Positions 12,054-25,000 of a stretch of DNA of 64,000 bases are shown here, one piece after another. The stretch covers positions 644,001 through 708,000 of the forward strand of contig CAXHWN010002465.1 in NCBI GenBank assembly GCA_964020975.1, read 5' to 3'. How positions within the stretch are numbered: the stretch's first letter is position 1; each line of letters begins with the position of its first letter. The position numbers were made by a program, and so were the translations under genes. Source of the DNA: Hermodice carunculata (lineage: Eukaryota; Annelida; Polychaeta; Eunicida; Amphinomidae). The notes beneath the pieces are model-generated. The model did no database searches. It was not told the DNA's origin and worked only from the letters and a program-made list of their open reading frames with translations.

Positions 12054-12415
12054 TTTTATCCCATTTTTGATAGAATCCTTGGCTTCTGATTGGTTAATAG
12101 CTATGGTACACTCTTTGTATTACCCTTATTTGTGCATAAATTACTGCAAAGGTGAAATACATCGTGATTCCTGAAACTGACCGGGGAATACAGCGGTATT
12201 CTCGTAGCTGGCCGGTGAATACAGCGGTATTCTCGCTGTATCTCCCTATCTGGTTAGTGCATCAATCAGCCACCAGAAGTCTCTGTCATGCGATTCAAGC
12301 CTTGACGCGCTGCAGAGGACAACATGATGGCGGACTGTGAAGTGAACTGCAGCAGCAGCGGGTCGAACATGTTTTCTTTTGGGTATGAAATTACATCATC
12401 AAAAATGGGATAAAA
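12054..12415. mobile_element. TIR-bounded element with promoter-like interior
   Basis: An 18-base perfect inverted repeat, ttttatcccatttttgat at 12054-12071 and its complement at 12398-12415, bounds 362 bases. The inside is CpG-richer than the flanks. It has two small palindromes of the type gaatacagcggtattc (near 12188 and 12223), a CCAAT-like atcaatcagcc, and a YY1-like ATGATGGCGGAC near 12325 that opens a short frame (MMADCEVNCSSSGS…). This could be the promoter and first-exon end of a DNA transposon kept in a non-autonomous copy. Use as a host first exon is possible but unsupported. No clear target duplication was found. Confidence 0.5.
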
Positions 12416-12420
12416 TCGTC

Positions 12421-12551
12421 ATTCACTGTTTAAGTGTGAAATACAGGAAGTATCTCCCCCAAAGACAGCTGTATTACCCGAGGCGAAGCCGAGGGTAATA
12501 CAGCTGTCTTTGGGGGAGATACTTCCTGTATTTCACACTAAAACAGTGAAT
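12421..12551. repeat. Long near-perfect hairpin (59-base arms, 13-base loop)
   Basis: Arms 12421-12479 and 12493-12551 pair with a single mismatch around the loop gaggcgaagccga. The central text is gtattaccc … gggtaatac with the surrounding cagctgt palindrome. The hairpin lies six bases from the end of the preceding TIR element, so the two may be parts of one composite fold-back element. Confidence 0.9.
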
Positions 12552-12854
12552 AGCTAATAATATCTTGGCAATAGCTGTACCTTGTTACCTTTCATTTTCA
12601 AAAATGACCCCAAACTGTGTTAGTGGAGACTTTAATAGTTCCAACAGTGATGATGGTCATTATTATAGGTGACCTTCATATTATTTTGAAAGTCAGTGGA
12701 CCACTTGGTTCTGTGAATCCAAGATCAGGGGAGCACGGGACTGTCCCAGTCCTCTGGAGTTTATATCCTGTCAGTATGGATGACTTAACATATCCTGGCA
12801 TCTCAAACTTTGAATAAATTATTTCTCGCTATTGTAGGAAAGAGCAAGAGAAGA

Positions 12855-13320
12855 AAGTGTCCGTGTCTTTTCTATAGAGAGCAGTCCAGACAGGAGGGCC
12901 AGAGTTGTGCACTGTATTTCGATGGTTTTCCATTGTAATTTACACCTTAAATGCATAAAAACCACTGCTTCTAAAAACACTATATTTCTCACAGCGGATC
13001 GAAATGTGTAACTTGAAAAAATGATTGCATTAGTGCAAATGTAACCAGTGTAATCAAGATTAGCTAAACCTTTCCCCTGGAATGAAAATTAGTCAACAGC
13101 TTTCCTTTGCATGGATTGGGCACTAAGTACCCAACCTGTGCCAAGGGAAGCTGGTGACGTGGGGCATGTGGTCTTCATAGGTGTCATCTACAATTCTCAA
13201 TAAACTTATTTTTCTTTACTGTTGAAATTAGTTGAAAACACTGACCACAGCAGACAAGATTTGACCGCCAACCGTTTGTGGTTGGTTTAAAGGCGAAAGG
13301 GTTACCATACAATCCAATGG
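12855..13320. repeat. Interspersed repeat, related to 33365-33560 and the SINE tail at 47225
   Basis: The first part (gagggccag.gttgtg … ttgtaattta.a.ctt near 12895-12950) matches the tail of the tRNA-derived element near 47230-47285. The second part (cccaacctgtgccaagg.aagctg … tttactgttgaaatt.g.tgaaaac, 13125-13240) matches 33385-33500. It is probably one dispersed non-coding family. No gene is seen. Confidence 0.55.
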
Positions 13321-13634
13321 GAATACGCAAGTCTGGCCCACAAAAAGTTTGCGAAGATTGCATTTGCATGAATACCTTTAATTTTTTTGGCAGCAAGTTG
13401 CCAGGTTAGCTGTTACTGTAGATACACAGCATATGCAGAATTCAACCCCTTCACCTTGTGCAAATTATACATCATCATGATCATGAAAATATTTACATCA
13501 GCTGTGTTCTTTGCTATTTGCCCATGGGGATGATCAGATAGTAACCTGAGAGTCATGTACCAAACCCTTTTTGCAATTGGATATAAGCGTTACATCTAAA
13601 CGTAGACGATACTATATGGGTTCAGGTTTTTTAC

Positions 13635-13796
13635 TACAGTGGAATCTCCCTGTTAAGACCCCTAAGGGACTGAAAAATGTGGTCTTTATTTGGAGATAAA
13701 AATTAATAAAGGATTTATTAACCGGTCTGTACATTGGTGCTCCTCATACAGAATGGTCTCGTGGAGGTGGTCTTGATTGGAGATTCTGCTGCAGTA
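13635..13796. mobile_element. TA-flanked MITE (TACAGTGGAATCTCC ends)
   Basis: The left end TACAGTGGAATCTCCCTGTT and the complement of the right end (TACTGC.GCAGAATCTCC.ATCAAGACC) form imperfect inverted repeats with TA at both ends. The 162-base non-coding interior contains 'ggtctt' repeats. Confidence 0.7.
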
Positions 13797-13974
13797 AGCC
13801 ACTCGTCTGAATCATGAATAAATGAACTGGTGGATGAATATTCCATATGTAAATAATTGTTAAAATTGAAGCTGTGTATGTATAAATTTGCATTCTTGGA
13901 ATTGGATCATGTAAAATTTCTACAATTTGATAGTTTTTAGGTCAGTTGACTTGTCAGTTAGCTAAGCTGATAGG

Positions 13975-16080
13975 TTGGTGAGAACGTTGTTTGTTCTCAC
14001 TTACATTTTTAACTTGTTCTCCAGAATGGTTGGTCAGATCCTTATCAAACTTGGTGGGGATGTATGTACCTGCAATGGCTCTCCACTAAGTTGTTTGCAT
14101 GATCATGCTCTAATAGTTTTGCATTGTTGTTCAGTTCCTTTGTTTGTTGTGCAACCAGATCTTAAAAGACAAAAGTAAAAACCTTCTTCAAAACCACATA
14201 CATGTACATGTAGCCAGTGCTTTGAAATTGTTTTCAGTTAGAACACTTTGGGGACCCTCAGACTTAAGTTTGGTCAACAGATGATGCTGGGATTTTTTTG
14301 TATTTTCTTAAGAATGTTTGTGTGTTTTCACTATTCTCAGCTTCTACTGCAAAACCATTACTCAGATACTAGTGCTGAAATTTGGTGCTAATATATCTTG
14401 TCGAAGGGTCAAACAAAGCTGCTTGATAAACTGTGTACTGATCCTCTGGTTTTTCTTTATTGCAGATATTTTTTCAATTTGCAGGCAGATGTACATGTAA
14501 CATGTGACAACGGAAATAAAAAAAAATGCAGAGGGCACATAAAGACAAACTAATTGACAACCAGGTAGAACTGGTCAATAATCTTCTAATTACTGATGAG
14601 TTCATCGCAGTTATGAAACAAAGACGGGTGCTGAATGACTCCATGTTAGAAGAAATTGAGGTAAGAATCACTAATTTTGATCTCATCTGAGTTGTCAATC
14701 AGCTGAGCTTGTATGATGGTCTGTGTCCATCCCTCTGTCGTCCATCCAGAATCCTTATTTTTTACAACTTCCCCAAATTCATTGACTAGATCCATGTCAA
14801 AATAATGATAGGGATGCACCTTAGGTGGGTCTCTCCAAAGTTTGTGCAAATGATCATGCTCGAATGGTTTGTGTACTTTTTTATCATTTTTTTTTCCAGT
14901 TTTATGGCAAAGTTTTAAAAAAATTTCAAAAACTATGCGGCCAGTTGCATTGAAATTGCATAGGGACACTGCTGAAGACCCCTAAACCTTAATTTATTCA
15001 CCAGGGGATGCTGTGAGTTTTTGCTTTTTTAGGTGCGTATTTTTATGTGTTAAAGCTAATGTGTACTTCTCCAAAACCACCACTCAGGTTGTTCTGTAGG
15101 CTTTCAGAACTGTAGCTTGTGGAAGGCCCAAGCAAATTTGTTCACTAGGTGGTGACACTTAATATCACTGATTTTTTACAAATTTTTCAATTGGGGTGCT
15201 TATGTATTCATGCATACATTGGTATTGGTTACGATGTGTACAACCCAGTGGGGACTGCAATCATAACTCACATTTATGACTTTTCCCAGATCGTAGGCTA
15301 GATTCGTTTCAAACTTAGTGGGTATGAACTTTATGGGTGAGTGTCTACCATTTTTAGAAGTAGTCACACTTCTATGGTTTTCAGATTTTTTATTATAATT
15401 TTTTTTTTTGGGGGGGGGGAGGGGTGTTCCCTTTTTGGTAACGTCTGTAAAAATCTCCAAAAGCACTTGGCAAAATGCTTTGAAATTACATAGACACTTC
15501 TGGAAACTCTCAGACCTAAATGGTTCAACAGGTGGCAGTGCAATTTCTTCTAATTTTTTTCCTCAGCTGACGTGTGAGTCAGCTGAGGTGATGTGCTTGA
15601 TCAATGTTCATAGTTCATCTGTCATCCATCATCTATCTGTTGCCCAGAGATTGACATTTTCAACTTCTTCAGAACCATTGGCTGGTTCTACTTCAAGCTT
15701 TGTGTGGATGTACCTTGGCTGTGTCTACCATTTTCAAATGCTCATGCTCCCTTGATTTTTGGATATTTATGATTATTTTTTTCTTTTTGCAAAATCTTAA
15801 ATAGTCATCCAAAATTACACATTCAATTGCTGATTGCATAGGAACACATCGGGGAACCGCTAGACTATAATTTTGTCTAAGAGTTGGCGCTGTGATTCTT
15901 CTTTTTGTTTCAAGAATTTTTGTGTCTTTTCTCAATACATGTATTGGACTTCTTCTCCCAGATTGTATGTTGCATCCTTGTCAAAGATAGTGGGAATGTA
16001 CCTGAACTTGATCTCCCTCAGATTTGTTCATTATATGGTCATGCTGCCATTTTCTGATTTTTAACAAATTAGGAAAAATC
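13975..16080. repeat. Array of divergent 0.5-kb modules around caspase exon 1
   Basis: Four to five degenerate units of the module also seen at 1-1160 can be followed. The block 'gtctctcc.aa.tttgtgcaaatg.tcatgct' is near 14075, 14830, 15340, 15715 and 16010. The block 'caattgc.ttgaaattgcata.ggacac' is near 14945, 15470 and 15825. The block 'ttcaacaggtggcgctg' is near 14270, 15000, 15525 and 15885. Coding exon 1 (14526-14660) sits inside this array. The short ORFs of the array are not genes. Confidence 0.7.
14485..14660 (+). CDS. casp2-like: Caspase exon 1: 5'UTR end plus CARD start (coding 14526-14660)
   Basis: The exon follows an acceptor (tttttcaatttgcag, AG at 14483-14484) and ends before GTAAG at 14661, phase 0. 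It codes for 45 residues beginning [13 protein letters not shown], the first CARD helices ([20 protein letters not shown]). The in-frame TAA at 14517-14519 favours ATG 14526 as the start. Two tiny upstream ATGs lie at 14490-14503. A non-coding 5' exon must lie further upstream if the acceptor is used; I could not place it. Confidence 0.8.
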
Positions 16081-19000
16081 GGTAAGGGGATGTGTACATT
16101 TTAGTATTGTTACTGTAGGAAAGGGAAAGCAGCAAATCTGACATAGTGGCATATAATTTGGTAATTTTTGCATGCTAGGCCCATGATTGCTCTTAAGGGG
16201 CTAGAACACTTTACAACAATAAAATTGGAAAATGCTAGTTTCTGTTGAATGTCATATTTTATATTCTACAATTTTCATTTGAACCCATAAAAATATTAAT
16301 AATTTATGAAAGAAGACATCTTGAGAAATGTAAAACCAGTAACAGATCTTTTGTAACTGTTCAGTCATTAAATTGTAATTAGTTTTTAAATTACAATTAA
16401 ATTTTTTATATTTTGAGTATAAACAAAAAAAAAAAAAAAAAAAAACAAACAAACAAACAAAAAAAAAAAAATTGCTCAAACATATTTCCAGATAAACATT
16501 TATTTTTGATCAAAATAGACAGACAGGGTTCGCACAGGTCCTTGAAGTGCTTGAAAGTACGTGAATTTGCTACTTTCATTTCCAAGGCCTTGAAAACCTT
16601 GAAAATCCAGAATTTTGGACAAAGGTCCCAGAAAAGTCCTTGAATTTTATTTTTAGGCATCACCCAATGAGGCAAGTTCCCAAGAAATATGAATATTTTC
16701 CACAAAATTTAGCATTTATAAACTTCAATCACACCAAGATTAACACATTCTGTTGTCATTTTCCTTTGAAGTGGCTGGCAAATTCCCTTTGTCAAAATGT
16801 AACAGTGCAAATTACAAGGTATCTTTTTGCTTTTAACCCCCTTTGAACCCATGTAGGTTTGACAGTTCTTATCAAGTCAGGCCTAACCAATTATGTGAGC
16901 CTTATTTACATGTACAGCCTACTTTCAGGGACAAATACACTGTATCAAACATACAGGTAACAAAGTACATCACCTTCCTAGAAAAGAAACTGGGGCATTC
17001 TTGTGAAAATGTGCATGGGGATAGGTACATCTTTAGGTCTAATTTTACCCATATGTATTTGTAGCAATTTTATAGACTAGATAGAGTCAATTTCAGGAAT
17101 AGAGCCCATACTGACTGTAGGCCTACATAAGTCACAGTAAACTCATAAAATAATCCATATTGAATTTATCTTTAAAAAGGGACTTTCGGTAATATGTCAG
17201 ATCCACATATCCGCTTCTTTGTAAGTTTGTGGAAAGTCTACTGCCTGTTTCAAAAATTTAGTCTGATCCATATATAGTTGGAATAAATAATAAGTGTGGA
17301 ATAAGATGCATTGGTCTTATTAGTAGAAGGTTGAAAAGTGATGATTTAAACATTTTGTCTTTTGTGTTCTATTGCTGGATCTGGTCCTTGAAAACTTGAT
17401 TTAAGTGCTTGAAAAATTCCTTGAAAGTCCTTGAATTTACTTTTCACGAACCTGTATGAACCCTGGACAGAGCACATTGTTGGCTGCAAAACTGTATCTC
17501 AAATTTTTCAAAAAGAGGCTTTAGTTCAAATTTAAAGCTTTTAAAATTTTATTGAAAATTTTAAAAATTTCATCAAAATTTCAATGATCATAAAAATAAT
17601 TACCTAAGCCCTTTTTAATCTGAGATAAGGTTTTTTAGACACAGGTGCTACCTTTGATTTGATATTACAAGCTAACTTGTATGTTAATTTTTGAACTTTC
17701 TATTTTTTATTTTATGTAAATTTTGTTAATTTTAATTAGAATTAAATTGAAATAATTGATGTGATTAAATGTGAAATTCAATGCTGAATTCAAATTTAGA
17801 CATATGTTTCCGTTCCGAAAATATATGCGTTTGATAGTCTTATATAAGTAGACCAGGCAAGTGCCTGATGGCAGAGAGCCTCGCTTGATCAAATAGATCG
17901 TGCTTTTTTGTGAGATTTATGGAGTATTTTTTATTAACTTGGACAGGTTTCGCCCTCTTGGAATGGGATGCTCAGCAAGTGAACTAATGGTTGCTTGTCA
18001 TGACTTTATATACCCTATGGTAACAATACCTTAGCAACAGGAATTACGTTGCCAGTTCAATGCTGAATGTTAGCTTTCAGCTCGGTCGCGTGTTTGATGT
18101 CACGTACAACATGTAAAAACAGGTTGTTAGGGGGAGTGGCTGAAGACTCCCTTACAGTGTGTAGGTCCCCCAAAAAACAGATTGGGTTAACCCTTCAACT
18201 AATAACATGTTGAGATATTCATATTAGAATTATATCAATTGTCAATAAATGATTTCTGAATAAAAGTGTGTATCATTTATTAAGAAAAGACAGAGGTTTG
18301 TCTCCTTAAGAATTTGGCATACTGTTATAGAACAGAAATGTTGTGTTTCTGTTATGTTTATGGTGTGTGTTAAGGTAAATAGGCATGGGAACTGTATTTT
18401 TTTTTTTTTTTTTGATAGTCTTGCATGAAAAACAAATGAACTAATTATATATTTCTACATGAAAGTCACAAAGTGGTCTAGCCCCTTAAACACTGAGAGG
18501 AAAGTACCTATTGGATTTCTTTTCGAGTTGTTAATTTTGATTTTAACCTTGAATGACATGAAATATCAACTGACATAGCAGCCAATATGTGAGTAATATT
18601 GATCATAGGGCTATGGTTACAATTAATCATTAGTGGGAAATGGGGTTTCTTTAATTGATGTTATTAATTTTGACCTTCAGTGACCTTTTGATTTAAACAT
18701 TGACTTGTGAATGTATTCATGAAGAATTAGATTTGCAAACAATTGGGTGATCTTGATATCATTCTAAAGTTCACCAGACCACTTCAATCTCTCTCTCTAT
18801 ATATATATGTAAGGTCAGCAGAGCACAGGACTGTCACAGTCCTCTTTTCTAACAAAATATCAAAATTAACATACATCAGTCTGAGTGAGTACATGTTAAT
18901 ATTGTAACTGTAAAATATGCATAGCAGAAAAGCTGACATATTGGCTTTTGTCTCAGTAATTTTGGACACTCTGCCCATGGTGACTTAAACACTGATGGGA

Positions 19001-22000
19001 AAGTACCTGTTTTTTTTTTGTTTTTTTTGTTTTTTTTTGATGGTGACTTAAGTGGGATTAAAAATTCAATGTCAGACATAGTGGCTAATATTTCACCAAT
19101 GGTGAATCATAGAGCCATGGTTACTATTGAACACAAAATGGGAAAGAACCTATGGGGTGTCTTTGGTGTTGATTTTGACCTTGAGTGACCTTAATAGGCC
19201 AAACTGACATGTACATGTCAGGCATATCTTAGTAACTGTGGATTCTGTAACTTCTTCATAAAAATGACTTGCGAATTGTATGAGTGAAAACTGGAATTAC
19301 AAACAGTGAGGGTAGTCTGAGAAGTCTCTAAGAAAGGCAAGTTGATCGATCATGCTGATATTAAAACTGAAGTTTTAGGAGACTACTGCAGTCTATGCAT
19401 GCAAGTTCAGCTGAAAACAGGACTGTCCGTCCTTGTTTCATGTCTGTATGGAATAATTATGAATATTCACAACAGCAGGTTATAGTTGACTAAATATTAA
19501 GACAGATACATGTACATGTGGATTGAATAACCTTCATAAATTTCTCATTTTGATGAATTTTGATACAGATTTTTTAATTTGGTCAAAACAATTTTGTAAA
19601 GTCCTTGTCTCATATGTTGCTACTCTCTATTGAAAACGAGGATCCCAAATATACCTAAAAGCGACGAACATAAAAATGATTATGGATGGTGGCAGACAAT
19701 TGTAGACCTGTTAATGTTACCTCTTTCCCTCTTTCATTATACAAAAGAGCCTGGATACAAATTGTCATTTGCTTTGATGCTTTTACTTGAGTTTCGTGCT
19801 GTTGGAAAACATTTTTACTGAGAATTTGTATAAGAACTTTCATGATGGTATGTTCAAGGTCACTAGTTTTGTGCCAAGAAAAGCCATTGACTGAGTGATA
19901 TTCAGACCAGAAAAAAAGTTTAACTGTAAAACAATCTGACAAGATTATTTCATGATGCAAGGAGTTTGAAATTCAGTATGTAAACCTCAGACCCCCCCCC
20001 CCCCCCCCCCGAAAAAAAGAATACTGTTTCTCATTAGTGTGAGGGTTATTTAAAAAGCTGCAGGTCAAAACTTTTTCTCATTTAAAAAAAAGTTCATTTG
20101 CATGTTTGGTGAAATTAATTTACATGGCAGTGCCTCAGGATGGTTTAAAAAAAAGTCTGGTCATGCGGCCATTTTTTGAAATTTTCTCCGATGAGAAACA
20201 GGGTTTTTTTTTTTTTTTGTTTGCCTACCAGTACATAGATCACATCTTATCAATCAACAAATCTTACTTTTTCAGGTGGAAGGTGGTCACATGAAAAAGG
20301 CACGAAAGTTTTTGTCCCTTTTGCCTAGACGAGGACCAAATGCATTTGATGCTTTCGTACAAGGACTAGTGTGGTCAGATCAAGATTATATTGCTGAATT
20401 GATGGATCCAAAAACTGCAAACATTTATCACCAAAGTAAACCTGTTAAACGTAAAGAGTCCATGAACAATTTCAAAGGCCCTGTGCAGGAGGAATCGGGA
20501 ATGAAGGGGTCAGGACTATTCACTGGTGGATCATCACAACGCTCCCTGCCAGCAAGACAGAACTCCTACATTCCAGGTCTGTATGTGGTCTTTGTAGAAA
20601 CTTACTGAGATTTGTTGGGCGGATGTGAAAAAAATTCAACAGATGTCAGCAGTAATAGTCATTGTTAATAACATGGGATTCAGGGGTTGTATTAAAGGGG
20701 ATCAGTTGTTTCACATTGACAAAGAATGATGCTTAGAGCCCATAAGCTACCCATTGAAGTAGTTATAATGGACAACTTAGAGTATCTGTCCAGCATAATT
20801 CGAACTGGCTATTTCGTCATGGTTCAGTAACTGTACATAACCAGTAAACGGGGCACAAAATTATCATCTGCCACCTGCTGGAAGAAATTGTGGCTATTAA
20901 TGCTGGTGCAGATTTCTGTTACATGTACCAGCAACCAGATCTTGTGGGATGTTTTCCCCATCTAAGACTTCTTGTTAACAAGTCACAAATTTATGGTATG
21001 AAAAGTAAAATTATTTTGTCATTGTTTATAAGTCTCCAACGATAACAAATTGGTTATAACACAAAAAATGTTATCTCTGAGGCCATAGAAACACTTTGAA
21101 AATCTTATATATGTGACATGTGAACGTAGAATGGTTCCACTTAAATCTGAAGGAAAGGTAGCATTTTTCTTTACATGTTTCAAAAGAGGACACTTTTAGC
21201 AATATTATCATCAAAATAATTATCTTCATGTAATGCCTAAAATGAGCACTAAAAGTTGCTGCTATCGCTGTTCTGTCTGGAAGCTTCATCGCCGACATAT
21301 AGAGGGCCAGTGAAAGCGGAAGTTACGTTGTTTACCCCTCAAGCTTGTGAACACAGCCCATTGGATGTGTGCCTGGACCAGCTGATCTTGGTGAATCTTG
21401 TTTGACTTCCTCAAGTTGTTTAATTACCCCCATAAAAGTTTTATTTCTGACACATTATGGATGATCAATTTAGAGGGATATGCTGTTCAGCCTGAATTTT
21501 CAAGAGACGAAGGCAGTTCCAGAAGGGAAAGCGCTTCAAACTCTGAACTGGAACGGGGATGCAGGACTGAGCTCCTGACGTGCTGACCATAGAGATACTA
21601 TACTCTGTGTATGGTACTTCTATGTACTGACTAACAGCTGAACAGCCCTCACAGGCACAGCGTTCAGCATGGCAGCCTCCAGCTATAGGATGTATTCATA
21701 CTTAAGTGCAGTCCTACTCTAACACCTATTGAGCAAAAGAGGGAGCCACCTGCATCAGGGCAGATCCACGTATTTAGCATGGTCAAAAGTACTTTCTCAA
21801 TAAAATAAATAACACAGAATAATGATAAGAAAATGTTTTCACATATATTTGAAACATAAGGGATGCCCAAATTGATTAGAAATGAGCTCTCTTTTGGTTG
21901 AAAAAGTGTTATTTATGGATGTTTATATAGTAAATAATACAAATGTGCCCTGATCATGGTGTAAGCATCAGTCTGTTGTCCCGGCAACACAGGAAGTGAG

Positions 22001-25000
22001 TAGGATCGCTGTTTAATATGAATGTCACCTATTGAGAGGTTGTTGCATCACAATTTTGGGAGTAGCGCCAAATATGGAGGTGTGCTGTAGTTGATACTTT
22101 GTCACTGAAAAGTTGCAAAATATTGATGAATCAATATCCTCGCTCACAATTTTTTTTTTTTTTTTTTTCAACAGGTCTTTTAAAGCAGGGATATGAGCAA
22201 GTGTATTGGATGCAAAAAGTGACCTGCCTTTGTTTCGGCTTTAAGGAAGAAGCTGCAGCGAATATTTGTATTGATAACACAAATATATTTGATAAAAGTC
22301 CTGTCTGGGCATAAATCACTGTTTTCATAGTAATGTTGTTTTGACTTCCCTTTTGTCTTTTTTTTTTAAATTTTTTTTTCTGCAGAGGATACATTGATGA
22401 GTGTTGACGTTCATCAAATACCTAAAGAACAACACTGGCAAGTCAGGAATCTAATACATGAAACTAAGGTAAGTGGGTCATATGAACATGAGAAAGGAAA
22501 GTAGTTTCAGTGGAGATCTTTTTTTTTTTTTTTGGCACATGTACCACTGTGCTTTCCACTGAAGTATATATGTCTTTCACTGAAGTCCATGTACTTAACC
22601 TGTTCAAGCCCCCTAAGATTATACCATCCTCATCATGTCACTGTGAAAGAAAGGAAATAACTAAATAAGCAAACAAAAACATGAATGTTTTGCAGGTTAC
22701 ACTGGGACAATCGTGTGCAGCCATTGTTGACCAAAACAGAAAGTGCAAGCCATGTAACAGTTCCACTTATCAAATGAAGGGGGAGCCACTTTAGTTAATT
22801 TATCTCCACTAAATGCAGACATTTTGAGGTTGGGGTTTTTTTTTTATTGTGTTTTGTTTTGTTTTGTTTTGTTTTGTTTTGTTTTGTTTTGTTGGCCATA
22901 TCATGTATACAAATGGAAAGTGATGTGGTTTGATGTTAGTGGTGCTACGTGTGTGCATGTATGTGGTTGGCAATCAAACTTCTGGACTCTTTGGCTGATG
23001 GGGTTGGGGGTGGGGGTGGGTGGGTACCAAGAAATTGTAAAATGAATATACTGCCTCCCAAGTATGTGCACTTGCCCTAATCATCTTAATTTTCTCATTT
23101 GATGAACCGACAGGGTGTAAATTGGTTGCCAACGGTGAAAATAAGCCTTTGAAACTAGAGTGAAAAGTTGTTGTAATGACACCATTGGTTCCTTTAGAAA
23201 TGTGTCAGATAACTGAGTATGTCAGATAAATGAATCAAACAACAAAGAAAAAGAAATTTTGACCTAAAATTGTGTCAGTATAATGAATATGTCGGATATC
23301 GGAGTGTCATTATAATGAGGTTTCACTGTACATTGTATTTTACACCCATTGAGCTCTTATGAGTACTGAGATTTTCATGGCTCAGTGGGACCATCAAAAT
23401 AGAGATTGTGATTGCCTCTTGACTACCTCCTATTGTATACAGGTCCAATGAAATAGACTGTGGTGACCCTTTGACTGCCGCCTACAGTATACAGGTCATG
23501 CAAAATAGAGACTGTTGTGACCCTTTGACTGCTTGCTATTGCATACAGAACCAATTTTAACCCTGAAAAAAAATCATGCTCAAATCACCCAGTAGTGCCT
23601 AAATATAAATTGTCATGTGCTTTAATGTTTTTTACTTAAATTTCATGTTAATAACAACCACTTTTCCTGAAATTGGGGATAAGATCTATCATGATGACAT
23701 GGCCCAGGTCAGTAACTTTCCTGGGCCTTAAGTAAGCACATTGCACTCAATCTGCACGGAGGAAAGCTGTTGATTCAGTCTTTCTCGGGCCAGGAGAGGG
23801 GTAACCATCTTTACAGAAATGTGTGGCCAAGTGTGAAAATCTTATGAATACGGGGCCCAAGTAAAAGAAAATGTTTTTTTTTGTGGCACCTTGACCTAGA
23901 GTCTTTCCCAATCCTAAAATTTTATTGCAATTTGAAGTGGACATACAGAACCGAAATGCAGAATATACCCAACTTTAATACTGCCCTTGGGCCCACAGAG
24001 CAAGAAATATATTATTTTGTACTCAGACTGTAGTATTTGTCTTCAATTTGTCATAAAAAATATTTATCAGAGTAAAATTTCTTTCCTACCTACCGATTGA
24101 TTAATGTTGTTTTTGAAAGACATATTGCAGAAAACTTTTCTTTGAACTGGCCCTGTATAATCAGAGTATGTTTAATATCTGTCATCTGTCAAATATTGAC
24201 GATCAGCATGAGAAGAGTAACAGACGAGGTCAAAATTCATGTTAATTGTGTATGCAGCAGAAACACCAGATTTGGAAACTTGGAAGTGTGGAACAGAGGT
24301 ACATGGGTTAAGCCTGGTTGAAACAAGTTTTATTGCCATCTGCATTAGAAGAGTTATGATAAAATCCATTAAGAAGAAAATTTGAAAAATATTAGAGACA
24401 AACGAAAAAGTATCTCAACAGCATTCATAGGTATCGAATCCCAATTAATTACACTCTGTCTCACTCATTGTACAGGTATAAAATATGGATCATGATAACC
24501 CTTAATGACTATATTGAGAATATCTCCTGCACCTAGGAGACATGAATATTCCCAAACCATGTGTCATTGGCACGTCTTGCAACACCTCACAACTTGGTAC
24601 AGGTGACCTTTTGAATAGACTTACTGTTAGCTTTATGACATCATGCCTCATCCCTACCCCCAACGTTGGCACCATTTTTTGTTTACTTCCACACTCTACA
24701 CGTGGAAACTGTTCCACATCTCACGTTACATAGTGAAATGCATTATCAGGGTTTAACTGAGGTCGTGCCTAAAAAGTTCCACTAGGAACGAAGCTGGTCG
24801 CACTATTCCCTCAGGACTATACCCTTGCCGTGTTTTGACTATAAGTTTTATTGCCATGGCACTGCCTATAGTATGCTGATATCCCATAATGAGGAAGTTA
24901 ACATGGTGTTGGGTAGAGCAAGGAGGGTGTATTTCTACCCTCCTTGATTGGAGAGCATGCACATGTACTCAGAAATCAAAGCAAACTTCTGGAAAGCCTA

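Noticed and set aside
12152-12340. 62-codon frame within the TIR-bounded element
   Set aside because: It spans small palindromes and shows no protein-like features.
20577-20608. Extension of caspase exon 2 by read-through to the stop at 20608
   Set aside because: The donor at 20577 followed by exon 3 keeps phase and yields the expected linker; read-through would end the protein before the protease domain. A short CARD-only isoform remains possible but has no support here.
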